Assembly: GCA_016795065.1 (NCBI GenBank)
Contig: JAEUIU010000057.1
Coordinates: forward strand, 1 to 59,702
DNA: 59,702 nucleotides
Direction of reading: 5' to 3'
From: Phycisphaerae bacterium
Lineage (GTDB): Bacteria > Planctomycetota > Phycisphaerae > Phycisphaerales > SM1A02
Part shown: positions 10,958-18,285 of the stretch, one piece after another
Position numbering within the stretch: the first letter of the stretch is position 1
Layout of the letters: each line of letters starts with the position of its first letter
Notes under the pieces: model-generated
What the model was told of the DNA's origin: nothing
What the model saw: only the letters and a program-made list of their open reading frames with translations
Database searches by the model: none
Translations under genes and position numbers: made by a program

Positions 10958-12267
10958 ACGCCGCCCACACCGGAACCTGGGAGTTTCTTGCCGTCGATGT
11001 GCCACCGTTGCTGGCGGCACTTCTCTCCTCACTTGTCTGTGGCCTGCTGGGCAATTGGCTTGTCCTTCGGCGCATGAGCCTGATGGGCGATGCGATCAGC
11101 CACTCGGTGCTGCCCGGGATCGTCGCAGCGTTTCTCATCACGGGGAGCCGGGCGCCGCTGCCGATGTTCATCGGCGCTCTCGTTGCGGGAGGGCTGACCA
11201 CGCTGCTCTCCGCGGCTGTGCGTCGATACGCCCGCGTCGACTCGGGGGCGGCCATGGGCGTCGTCTTCGCGAGCCTCTTCGCGTTAGGCGTGCTGCTCAT
11301 CGAACAGGCGGCGGCGCGGCAGGTCGATCTCGATCCGGATTGCGTCCTGTACGGGTCGCTCGAGTCGCTCTTCTGGTTCCCACCCGCGGATGCGGGCCAG
11401 CTTCTCACGCTGGCTTCTCTCGCCCGCCTGCCCACGCCGATCCTGACGCTGTTTGGCACGACGGCCATCGCTGCGATCGTCACGTGGCTCCTTCGGAAGG
11501 AACTGGCCCTCACCAGCTTCGATCCGGAGTTGGGTGCGGCCCTCGGATTCCGTCCCAGGCTAGTCCACGCGATCCTGATGATGCTTGTCGCGGCCGCGAC
11601 CGTCGCGAGCTTCGAGGCGGTGGGCTCCATCCTCGTTGTGGCGATGCTCACTTGCCCTGCAGCCTGCGCACGCTTGTGGACCGACCGCCTTCGCAGCCAG
11701 ATCGCACTCTCGGTGGTCTTCGCCTTGGGACTGGCCCTGAGCGGGTATCTCATTGCGGCGACAGCGCCGACATGGCTCGGCACCTCCGATGCCCTCAGCA
11801 TCGCCGGCACGATCAGCGTGATGGGTGGCGTGGCCTTGACGATCTCCGCACTGGCCAGTCCGCGCCACGGTGTCATCGCCATCGCCCTTCGTCGCCGCTC
11901 GCTGGCCCATCGGATCGCCCGCGAGGACGTGTTGGGACTTCTCTATCGGCTACGGGAGACCGGTCAGGTGGACGTCCCGCATCTGTCGAATCTCGGGCTC
12001 CATTCCGGCGAACTTGGCCTCCGCCTCGCGATCGCGTCGGGCGATATCGCGCGGTTGGGTGAGCATGTGCGCCTCACCGAGGCTGGCCTGGCCGTCGCCC
12101 AGACGATTATCCGGCGGCATCGCCGATGGGAGGGATTCCTGGCCGACGAACTGAAGCTGCCGCCGGATCACGTCCACCCGACAGCCGAGCAGCTTGAGCA
12201 CTTTGCCGAGGCAGAACCGCCCGACGGGAACCGGACCGTCGACCCGCATGGCCGGCCCATTCCCTGA
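10954..12267 (+). CDS. mntD: Metal ABC transporter permease fused to a DtxR-like domain (second copy)
   Basis: Second ABC-3 permease, 437 residues. The membrane part (to about residue 305) has the family's MSLMGDAISHSVLPG and EAVGSILVVAMLTCPAA motifs. It differs clearly from the first permease, so the two probably form a heterodimer. The C-terminal ~125 residues again look like a winged helix followed by DtxR dimerisation helices: LLYRLRETGQVDVPHLS, then RRHRRWEGFLADELKLPPDH, then PTAEQLEHFAE. The His and Glu/His ligand-type positions are kept. Start overlaps the previous stop. The operon ends here; the next gene is convergent. Confidence 0.9.
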   Translation: MNAAHTGTWEFLAVDVPPLLAALLSSLVCGLLGNWLVLRRMSLMGDAISHSVLPGIVAAFLITGSRAPLPMFIGALVAGGLTTLLSAAVRRYARVDSGAAMGVVFASLFALGVLLIEQAAARQVDLDPDCVLYGSLESLFWFPPADAGQLLTLASLARLPTPILTLFGTTAIAAIVTWLLRKELALTSFDPELGAALGFRPRLVHAILMMLVAAATVASFEAVGSILVVAMLTCPAACARLWTDRLRSQIALSVVFALGLALSGYLIAATAPTWLGTSDALSIAGTISVMGGVALTISALASPRHGVIAIALRRRSLAHRIAREDVLGLLYRLRETGQVDVPHLSNLGLHSGELGLRLAIASGDIARLGEHVRLTEAGLAVAQTIIRRHRRWEGFLADELKLPPDHVHPTAEQLEHFAEAEPPDGNRTVDPHGRPIP

Positions 12268-12290
12268 CTGCGGCCGACATGAACGAATCG

Positions 12291-15047
12291 TTAGGTCGTT
12301 GCCGGAGTCGGATCGCGCGACTCGCTCGCGGCGCGGCGCAGGTGCCGACCGGCCACGTCGAGCAGTTCGGCCCTCGTGAGTGGCTTGGTCGCGAAGTCAT
12401 CGCAACCGGCCGCGAGGCACCGCGACCGCTCGTCACCGATGGCGTGCGCGGTGATGGCCACAATTGGTAGCCGACAGCCGGCGGCCCGGGCGATGCGCGT
12501 CACCGCGTAGCCGTCGTGGCCGGGCAATTGCATGTCCAGGAGGACGAGGTCCAGTCCCACCCCGTCAGGGCGAGGCATCATCCGCTGGAGGGCAGCAATG
12601 CCGCTCTCGCACTCCTCGACCTCCGCCCCTGCCCGGCGAAGGTAATGGGCGAAGAGTCCTCGAATGTCAGCGTGGTCATCGACGAGGAGAATTCGTCCCT
12701 GGAGCGCCGCTCCGTCGCTCGGGTGGGCGTCGACACCGCCGGTGCGCGGAGAGGCACCCGTGAAGGTCCCAAGGGCATCACAGGGAAGTTCGATGAGGAC
12801 TACCGCGTCGCCGCCGTCCAGTCGCATGCCAATGTTGCCGCCCATGCGGCGTAGCACCCGACGTGCGAGGGCGAAATCGACCAGCGCGTCGGCGCCGACA
12901 TCACCAGCATCGCCAACTCCTCCGACACCGGCGACGCGAATCTCGATGCGAAGGAGATGGGCTGGCTCACCGGTCTGCCGGGCAGGCGGGCAGACAAGTG
13001 CAAGGTCGGCGGAGCGCCGAACGCCGCCGCCGCGCTGGAGTACAAGCGAGAGAACATGGCTAACCACCCGGCGCGTGCGATCGGCGTCGATGAGGACGAG
13101 TTCTGGCAGATCCGGCTGCGCGGCGATGCGACCATGAACCGCTGTCTGTCCGTTCGTGTTGGCGATCGACGCCCGGAGGATCGCCAGCGGCGAGACCCAC
13201 GATCGGCGATCGGGCACGTTCGCCTCGTCGGGCGCAATCGCATCGTCCAAGAGACGAAGCACATCCTCGACCGGACCGCTCTCGGCTTTCCCGGCCGCGA
13301 GCGCCTCGCGCACGTTGCGTAGCGACGCCCCCAGGTCCCTCGCTCCTGCCTCCGTCGTAGCGATGCCATCCCGGCGCAGGCGATCGACCTCAGCTCGGGC
13401 CTCGGAGAGTTCCAGCGATGTCTGTTCGCTTCGGGCCTCCGCCCTGCGGCGCCCGAGGGCAAGACCGGCGAAACCCGCACCGATGCGCAGCGTCGACAAC
13501 TCCGCAGGCGTCGGTCGGCGGGGCGATCGCGAGTACGCGGCCAGCGTTCCTAACAGTTCGCCCGTGTGGGAGCGTACCGGGAGCGACCAACACGCGCCGA
13601 GCTCAAACGCCTCAGCGACACCGCGGTAGCGAGCCCAAGCTGGATGGGTCGAGGTGTCTTCGGCGATGACCGGTTCGCCGGTGTAGGCACAACGGCCGCA
13701 GGAACCGGCGTCGGGGCCGATCTGCAGTCCCTCGACCAGCCGCGAGAAGGCCTGAGGCAGCGACGGCGCCGAGGCGACCCCGAGGCGATCGCCCTCAAGA
13801 ACCAGCACGGAAATGAGTACGCCGGGGATCGACAACTCAACGTGCTGCGAGAAGGCGTTCAGGACGTCCTTGAGCGGCGCGTCGCCCAAGAGCATCGCAA
13901 CCATGTTCGCGTAAGCCTCGCGGGCCAACTCCACGTGCCGGGCGTCTGAGACATCCCGCTCGAGAATGACGAAGTTGGTTGCGGACCCGGACTCGGACAG
14001 GACAGGGTATCCCTCCAGCCGGAACCAGGACCTGGCCCCATCGGCTGCCTCACCGATGCGTTCACCGGAGAACGTTTCGCCCTTGGCTAACGCCCCTACG
14101 ACGGCACTCACCGTCGCCTCGTCGTAACCGGTCGTGCGGAGTACCCGCTCAAGTCCGGACCCGACAATGCTGGCGACGTGAACCCCGCGAAGGAGCCCCT
14201 CCGCGGCCCGGTTGTTCCAAACCAGAATGCCGCGGGCATCGGTGATGAACGTCGGAAGCGCGGTTCGTTCGATCGCCTCGGTGAGCTTGCGAGCCTCGGA
14301 CTCGCGGCGAAGGAGCCACTCCTCACGCTCGGCCACGAGGCAGCGCATCCGTTCGAGGGCGTCGCCGGCCTGAGAAAGCTCGTCGTCGCCCCCCACTCGG
14401 CAATCGACGCCACGTTCGCCATCGCTCAACCTTCGGGCGATGTCCGCGAGGCGCCTCGCCCGGCGGGCAGTCGGCACGATCAGCGTGGTGATGCCGAAAG
14501 CAAGGAGAAGAAACGAGATGGCCCCGCCGACCGAAGCGAAGACCTGATCCCGGCGAAGGGCTCCGGTCAGTTGAACGACTTGGTCTTCGACGGTGTCGGC
14601 ATGCGCTTTGGCTGCGACGGATGCACACTTCGAAGCGACTCGCATCATCTCCTTGAATGGTTCAAGGTAGAGATCAGCCTTCCGCACGCTCTCCAGATCG
14701 TTCTCCAGGTGGAGCCGACCGGCCACTCGAAGCACCGCGTCGCGGTAGTCGAGCATCGCCGACTCCTGGCTGGTCAGGCATGTGGTGCGTCGGCCGGTTC
14801 GCAGATAGGACTGGTATCGCTCCTGAAGGACATCGCAGAACCAGAGAAAGCCGGCCAGGTGGATTTCGCGAGCATCGAAATCAGGACCAGAGAGGAGGAG
14901 CCCCTGCTCATATCGTCGGCAGTCGAGGATCGCCGTTGAGACGCGCTCCGCGTGATAGGAACCAAGTTGCTCCTCTCGGATCACGCCTTCCGTCTCAGCG
15001 GCAACCGCTCCCGAGCGAATGGTCGCCCAGATGCTGAGGCTTGCCAA
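12291..15047 (-). CDS. Membrane sensor with HAMP, PAS, GAF, degenerate kinase core and receiver domain
   Basis: About 918 residues. A helical sensor region (about 20-170) precedes a membrane segment (FLLLAFGITTLIVP) and a HAMP-like helix. Then come a PAS domain (PTFITDARGILVWNN), a GAF domain (about 425-560, with CGRCAYTGEPVIAED), a coiled coil, and a histidine-kinase-like core. The core looks broken: the phospho-accepting H-box position reads ARDLGASLRNVREA with no His, and the N-box reads VVSHVLSLVLQRGGGV with no Asn. The C-terminal receiver domain (about 790-905) is intact: acidic pair in LLVDDHAD, Asp in LLDMQLPG, Lys in ATKPL. It may act as a signal-input scaffold that is phosphorylated by another kinase. 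The TTG start at 15047 cuts a transmembrane helix; the true start is probably further upstream (CTG at 15098). Confidence 0.82.
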   Translation of the reverse strand: MASLSIWATIRSGAVAAETEGVIREEQLGSYHAERVSTAILDCRRYEQGLLLSGPDFDAREIHLAGFLWFCDVLQERYQSYLRTGRRTTCLTSQESAMLDYRDAVLRVAGRLHLENDLESVRKADLYLEPFKEMMRVASKCASVAAKAHADTVEDQVVQLTGALRRDQVFASVGGAISFLLLAFGITTLIVPTARRARRLADIARRLSDGERGVDCRVGGDDELSQAGDALERMRCLVAEREEWLLRRESEARKLTEAIERTALPTFITDARGILVWNNRAAEGLLRGVHVASIVGSGLERVLRTTGYDEATVSAVVGALAKGETFSGERIGEAADGARSWFRLEGYPVLSESGSATNFVILERDVSDARHVELAREAYANMVAMLLGDAPLKDVLNAFSQHVELSIPGVLISVLVLEGDRLGVASAPSLPQAFSRLVEGLQIGPDAGSCGRCAYTGEPVIAEDTSTHPAWARYRGVAEAFELGACWSLPVRSHTGELLGTLAAYSRSPRRPTPAELSTLRIGAGFAGLALGRRRAEARSEQTSLELSEARAEVDRLRRDGIATTEAGARDLGASLRNVREALAAGKAESGPVEDVLRLLDDAIAPDEANVPDRRSWVSPLAILRASIANTNGQTAVHGRIAAQPDLPELVLIDADRTRRVVSHVLSLVLQRGGGVRRSADLALVCPPARQTGEPAHLLRIEIRVAGVGGVGDAGDVGADALVDFALARRVLRRMGGNIGMRLDGGDAVVLIELPCDALGTFTGASPRTGGVDAHPSDGAALQGRILLVDDHADIRGLFAHYLRRAGAEVEECESGIAALQRMMPRPDGVGLDLVLLDMQLPGHDGYAVTRIARAAGCRLPIVAITAHAIGDERSRCLAAGCDDFATKPLTRAELLDVAGRHLRRAASESRDPTPATT

Positions 15048-15202
15048 AGGGATCGCCGCAATGATGGTGATCAGCGAGATGGACGGAACGAGCTTCAGAC
15101 CGGATCCTCACGGTGAGAGTGACGCTGCGGCGAAGCTCCAGGTCTTGGGCGTCGCGAGTCGCCCACCTCGTGAGCAGACCAATGGACATCATGCCCTCTT
15201 GT

Positions 15203-15223
15203 GTCGCCTTGGCACAAGGCGAC
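15203..15223. other. Perfect 9-bp hairpin upstream of the sensor gene
   Basis: GTCGCCTTG and CAAGGCGAC flank a 3-nt loop (GCA). No T-run follows on either strand, so it is not a standard terminator. It lies between the pseudopilin terminator and the sensor gene. Confidence 0.45.
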
Positions 15224-15235
15224 GCGTCGGAACGG

Positions 15236-15260
15236 CAAAAAGCCCCTTCGTGAGGGGCTT
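15236..15260 (-). terminator. Rho-independent terminator of the H-X9-DG pseudopilin gene
   Basis: On the minus strand AAGCCCCT, a 5-nt loop and AGGGGCTT form an 8-bp stem that runs directly into TTTTTGCC. It sits 50 bp after the stop codon of the pseudopilin gene. Confidence 0.8.
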
Positions 15261-15309
15261 GATAGGCCTTGGAGGGCTGGGACCACGTTGCCCGCCCCAA
15301 ACCCGCCTG

Positions 15310-16248
15310 TTACGGCGTCGCCTGGGCGGTCAGCTTCCAATCTGGCTCCGTCGCTTGGTCTGACCAAAGTCGCATGTCTCGGAGTTCGTCGACGTGCTTC
15401 GCCTCAGCGTGACCGTCCACGAAGGCCGCCACGGTCTTCCCCCCATTGCGGCTGGAGAGCTGGCCATAGCTGGATGGGTCGGCGTCGTCGTAACCGGCCC
15501 CCCATTGCGAGGCGGTGAAGTTTGGGCTGCGAACCCGGAAGTAGCCCTCGGTGAGCTGACCGGTCTCGCCTGGGTTGGCGTCGATGCCTCGAGCAGAAGC
15601 GAAGAGGATCAGGCCGCCGGTGTTTCGGATCTCGGTGACTCGTGTAGCGTAAAACTTGCCGTATGCGGAGAGGTAGGCGGGATTGAAGGCGCCTTGATTC
15701 TCGTCGCCGCCGATCCACGTCGCGTTGATGCCGAGGCTCGGGTAGGCACTGGTCTGGTAGAGGTAGTTCCAGTACTCGGACTGCTCAAGGGCCTCGAGGT
15801 TCTGAAGCGCCTCATCGATGTACAGGGCCCGAAGGTTGAAGCTGAGATAGGGAGCAAGGCGCCAGACGTACCGGGCGGCAGCCACCCCAATGGTTTCAAC
15901 AGCGATCGCCTTCCCGTTCTGGTCGAAGGCGGGAAGTCCGTTCTTGTAGCCCGGGATCACGGCACCGTTGTTCTCCGTGGCGTAGGAAGACCAAGCGGTC
16001 ACCAGGTTGCGGGCGGTTGCCATCTCGCGTGCCACGGCTGTTCGGTTGCGAACCGAGGCGATGGCAGGAAAGAGAACGGCGATCACGGTCACGATGATGG
16101 CAATGACCACCAGCAACTCAACCAAGGTGAAGCCACGGCGGGATGAACTGCCTCTCACGTCGCGGTCGCTCCAAACTGAGCTATGGGAACAAGTTGCAGC
16201 GATGGGATTCACAGGAGAAAGAGCAGAGAGCATTGGGATCTGACTCAT
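15310..16248 (-). CDS. H-X9-DG type prepilin-like secreted protein
   Basis: About 312 residues from the ATG at 16248. A long leader is followed by the class III signal SRRGFTLVELLVVIAIIV, which is cut after Gly by prepilin peptidase and methylated on Phe. The C-terminal part has KTVAAFVDGHAEAK, the pattern of the planctomycete prepilin-processing-associated H-X9-DG family. A TTG four codons upstream (16260) is another possible start; ATGs at 16248 or 16233 give leaders of usual quality. These pseudopilins occur in many copies in planctomycete genomes and act in type II secretion or pilus-like fibres. It is a single-gene unit with its own terminator. Confidence 0.88.
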   Translation of the reverse strand: MSQIPMLSALSPVNPIAATCSHSSVWSDRDVRGSSSRRGFTLVELLVVIAIIVTVIAVLFPAIASVRNRTAVAREMATARNLVTAWSSYATENNGAVIPGYKNGLPAFDQNGKAIAVETIGVAAARYVWRLAPYLSFNLRALYIDEALQNLEALEQSEYWNYLYQTSAYPSLGINATWIGGDENQGAFNPAYLSAYGKFYATRVTEIRNTGGLILFASARGIDANPGETGQLTEGYFRVRSPNFTASQWGAGYDDADPSSYGQLSSRNGGKTVAAFVDGHAEAKHVDELRDMRLWSDQATEPDWKLTAQATP

Positions 16249-16723
16249 GTTGGTGCACAATCGAGGGCCGAACCCGAATCTACGCCGGAAAGGGAATGGG
16301 GCCAGCCAATTGTCGACCTGAACCGGCGGACACTTCAGGCACCGGTAATGTCGAACTCGGATAAGTGTATCCGGGATTCGGCAGAAGGGCTAGACTGGGC
16401 TTCTGAAAGAGCCACACTTGGGGAGGTCTACTGCCCATGCGGAGAGTGTCGATTCGGGAAAGTACTCGATCGACGAGGCTCCTTCCGCTTTCGTCACTGT
16501 CGGGCTTCCTGCGTTCTGCCTGCCCCTCGCTCCCGATGAGGAACGTTCCCGGCGAGATCGCTCGGTTGTTCCGCCTAAAGTCAATGCCTTGGCCTTGTTA
16601 GGGCGCCCTCCCTCACGGCGCTTGCCTCCATCCACTCACTCTCGTCGGGCGCGGAAGGACTTCCGTTCGACCCGTTCCCGATGACCTCACTTCGTGCCGC
16701 AACTCCAACATCTCTCACTCGCC
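16249..16723. promoter_or_regulatory. 475-bp divergent intergenic region
   Basis: Short open frames here lack coding character, so I see no gene. The region must carry promoters for the pseudopilin (minus) and the dockerin-like protein (plus). One symmetric element is visible: CGGATA-AGTG-TATCCG at 16358-16373, a 6-bp perfect inverted repeat with a 4-nt spacer. A GTTAGG hexamer occurs at 16597. Confidence 0.4.
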
Positions 16724-17785
16724 ATGAATACAAGCCGACGTTCTACCAGCCGCATCATCTCCCCGTCCGCCTTGATTGTCGCAACAGCCACGTCGTTGCT
16801 CAGTGCCGCAGCCTCGGCTCAGACTGAAGTAACCATCAACTACACCCTCCCGAGCGCGGACCGCTGGAACTACCCCTTCAACCCCACGCCTGGCATTCGC
16901 CCCACCGCGTCCGTCTTTGGCAACGACGCCGGTTCGCCCCTCTTCGACAACCGCGACGGTCAGATGATCGTCGTCTTCAACACCGCGGCGGATATCCCCG
17001 CGGGTCGTGCAATCAGTTCCTACCTGGTGCTGAATGCTCGGGTGACCGTTGAGTTCGCCACCGATCTGTCGCTGGCCTATGACGACTCGACCGACCCGTG
17101 GCAATCGTTCCTGCCGAAGTCCGATCGTCGGTACATCCCGGACACCGACGCCGGGCAGCCCATGGAGCTCTTCGGCACCGGCTTCCGCAACGGCTACACC
17201 CCTGCGACCTGGGTTGAAAACTCCCCCTATGCCCCGGCGGGATCGAACCTGCTGAACCCCGGCATCCGCAACGCCTACGGCGCCGGCTTCGATGGTGCAG
17301 GCAACCTAATCGACATCTCCAACAGCGTGCGGAATGAGATCTCCCCCGACCCCTTCGCGATCGGCTTTGTGCCAGGCGTTGCCCTTGGCGAACTCATTCC
17401 GATCGGGAGCGAGTGCCAGTTTGACCTCGCCACGGATAACCCGCTTCTGACCGGGTACCTCTCCCAAGGACTCAAGGACGGCAAGCTCAGCTTCTCGATC
17501 ACGAGCCTCGCACGCGTGGTCCAACAGGGCGCCGTCTTCCCCTCGTTCTACACCAAGGAGAACCCGCTCGTCGGAAAGGGCCTGGCCAGCGCCGCTCGAT
17601 TGGAGATGACGGTCCTTCTCTTCGATTGCGAGCCGGGCGATTTTGACTGCGATGGCGTCGTCGGCAGCGTCGACCTCGCCCTCCTTCTCGGCGCTTGGGG
17701 GACGGGAAGCCCATCGTTTGATCTCACCGGAGACGGCGAAGTCGGTGCCCCCGATCTCGCGATCCTCCTTGGCGCTTGGGGATGA
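16724..17785 (+). CDS. Secreted protein with C-terminal dockerin-like repeat
   Basis: 353 residues. An N-terminal signal peptide (LIVATATSLLSAAASAQ) predicts cleavage near residue 33. The middle (about 35-300) is an unrecognised beta-rich region. The C-terminus, GDFDCDGVVGSVDLALLLG followed by LTGDGEVGAPDLAILLGAWG, is a dockerin-type calcium-binding pair of the kind common at the end of planctomycete exported proteins ('LLGAWG' signature). The ATG at 16724 is preferred over an upstream GTG (16694) because it puts the charged n-region directly before the signal peptide. Function of the main domain is unknown; extracellular location is likely. Confidence 0.85.
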   Translation: MNTSRRSTSRIISPSALIVATATSLLSAAASAQTEVTINYTLPSADRWNYPFNPTPGIRPTASVFGNDAGSPLFDNRDGQMIVVFNTAADIPAGRAISSYLVLNARVTVEFATDLSLAYDDSTDPWQSFLPKSDRRYIPDTDAGQPMELFGTGFRNGYTPATWVENSPYAPAGSNLLNPGIRNAYGAGFDGAGNLIDISNSVRNEISPDPFAIGFVPGVALGELIPIGSECQFDLATDNPLLTGYLSQGLKDGKLSFSITSLARVVQQGAVFPSFYTKENPLVGKGLASAARLEMTVLLFDCEPGDFDCDGVVGSVDLALLLGAWGTGSPSFDLTGDGEVGAPDLAILLGAWG

Positions 17786-17857
17786 TCGGAAGCCATTCCG
17801 ATGCGCCCGTTCGCGGGTAGGGGCCGCTCTCCGCTTCCCCTGACTCCGAACGATTCC

Positions 17858-17883
17858 GACGCCGAAGGTTCGCCTTCGGCGTC
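17858..17883 (+). terminator. Stem-loop after the dockerin-like gene
   Basis: GACGCCGAAGG and CCTTCGGCGTC form a perfect 11-bp stem with a TTCG tetraloop, 73 bp after the stop. The T-run after it is weak (GTTGTC). It may also serve the convergent small gene ending at 17928. Confidence 0.6.
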
Positions 17884-17927
17884 GTTGTCATCATGGACCG
17901 GACGTTTGCAGGCGTCAGCGAACCGAC

Positions 17928-18155
17928 TCACCGAAGAGCCAGGCGAACTCGCTCCACCAACGCTCGAAGCGCTGCATGCACCTCGGCGACGGATGTCCGG
18001 GTCAACACCGAGATCTCCTCGTCCGTGAGGCCGTCGGCGTATCGCAGGCAGAGCAACAGCCGCTCGCTCTTTGAGAACTCCAAGGCGAGCCCGTAGGGCG
18101 AGGGGGGCTGGGCGTCACTGGCTCGACGGCTCACGATCACGTCACGATGCGGCAT
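17928..18155 (-). CDS. Small helix-turn-helix protein resembling sigma-70 region 4
   Basis: 75 residues. The C-terminal two thirds (SERLLLCLRYADGLTDEEIS followed by LTRTSVAEVHAALRALVERV) matches the pattern of sigma factor region 4: a recognition-type HTH after an RYADGLT-like turn. Regions 2 and 3 are absent, so it cannot act as a complete sigma factor. It may be a stand-alone DNA- or RNA-polymerase-binding regulator. It follows the histidine kinase on the same strand with a 130-bp gap. Confidence 0.65.
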   Translation of the reverse strand: MPHRDVIVSRRASDAQPPSPYGLALEFSKSERLLLCLRYADGLTDEEISVLTRTSVAEVHAALRALVERVRLALR

Positions 18156-18285
18156 GCCGTCCTCCTTGACGGGGTGCCTTCACCAAAGGCGCATGGAAAC
18201 GCTCGGCGAAGCTGCATCGGCGTCGGTGGCATTCGCAGCGTTGTGGGCCATCCATGGTCCTCGCACGCCGCTCCCACCGACCCGC

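Noticed and set aside
9818..11032. 404-codon minus-strand frame opposite the permeases
   Set aside because: Antisense to two membrane proteins, yielding a charged, implausible protein with no start signal.
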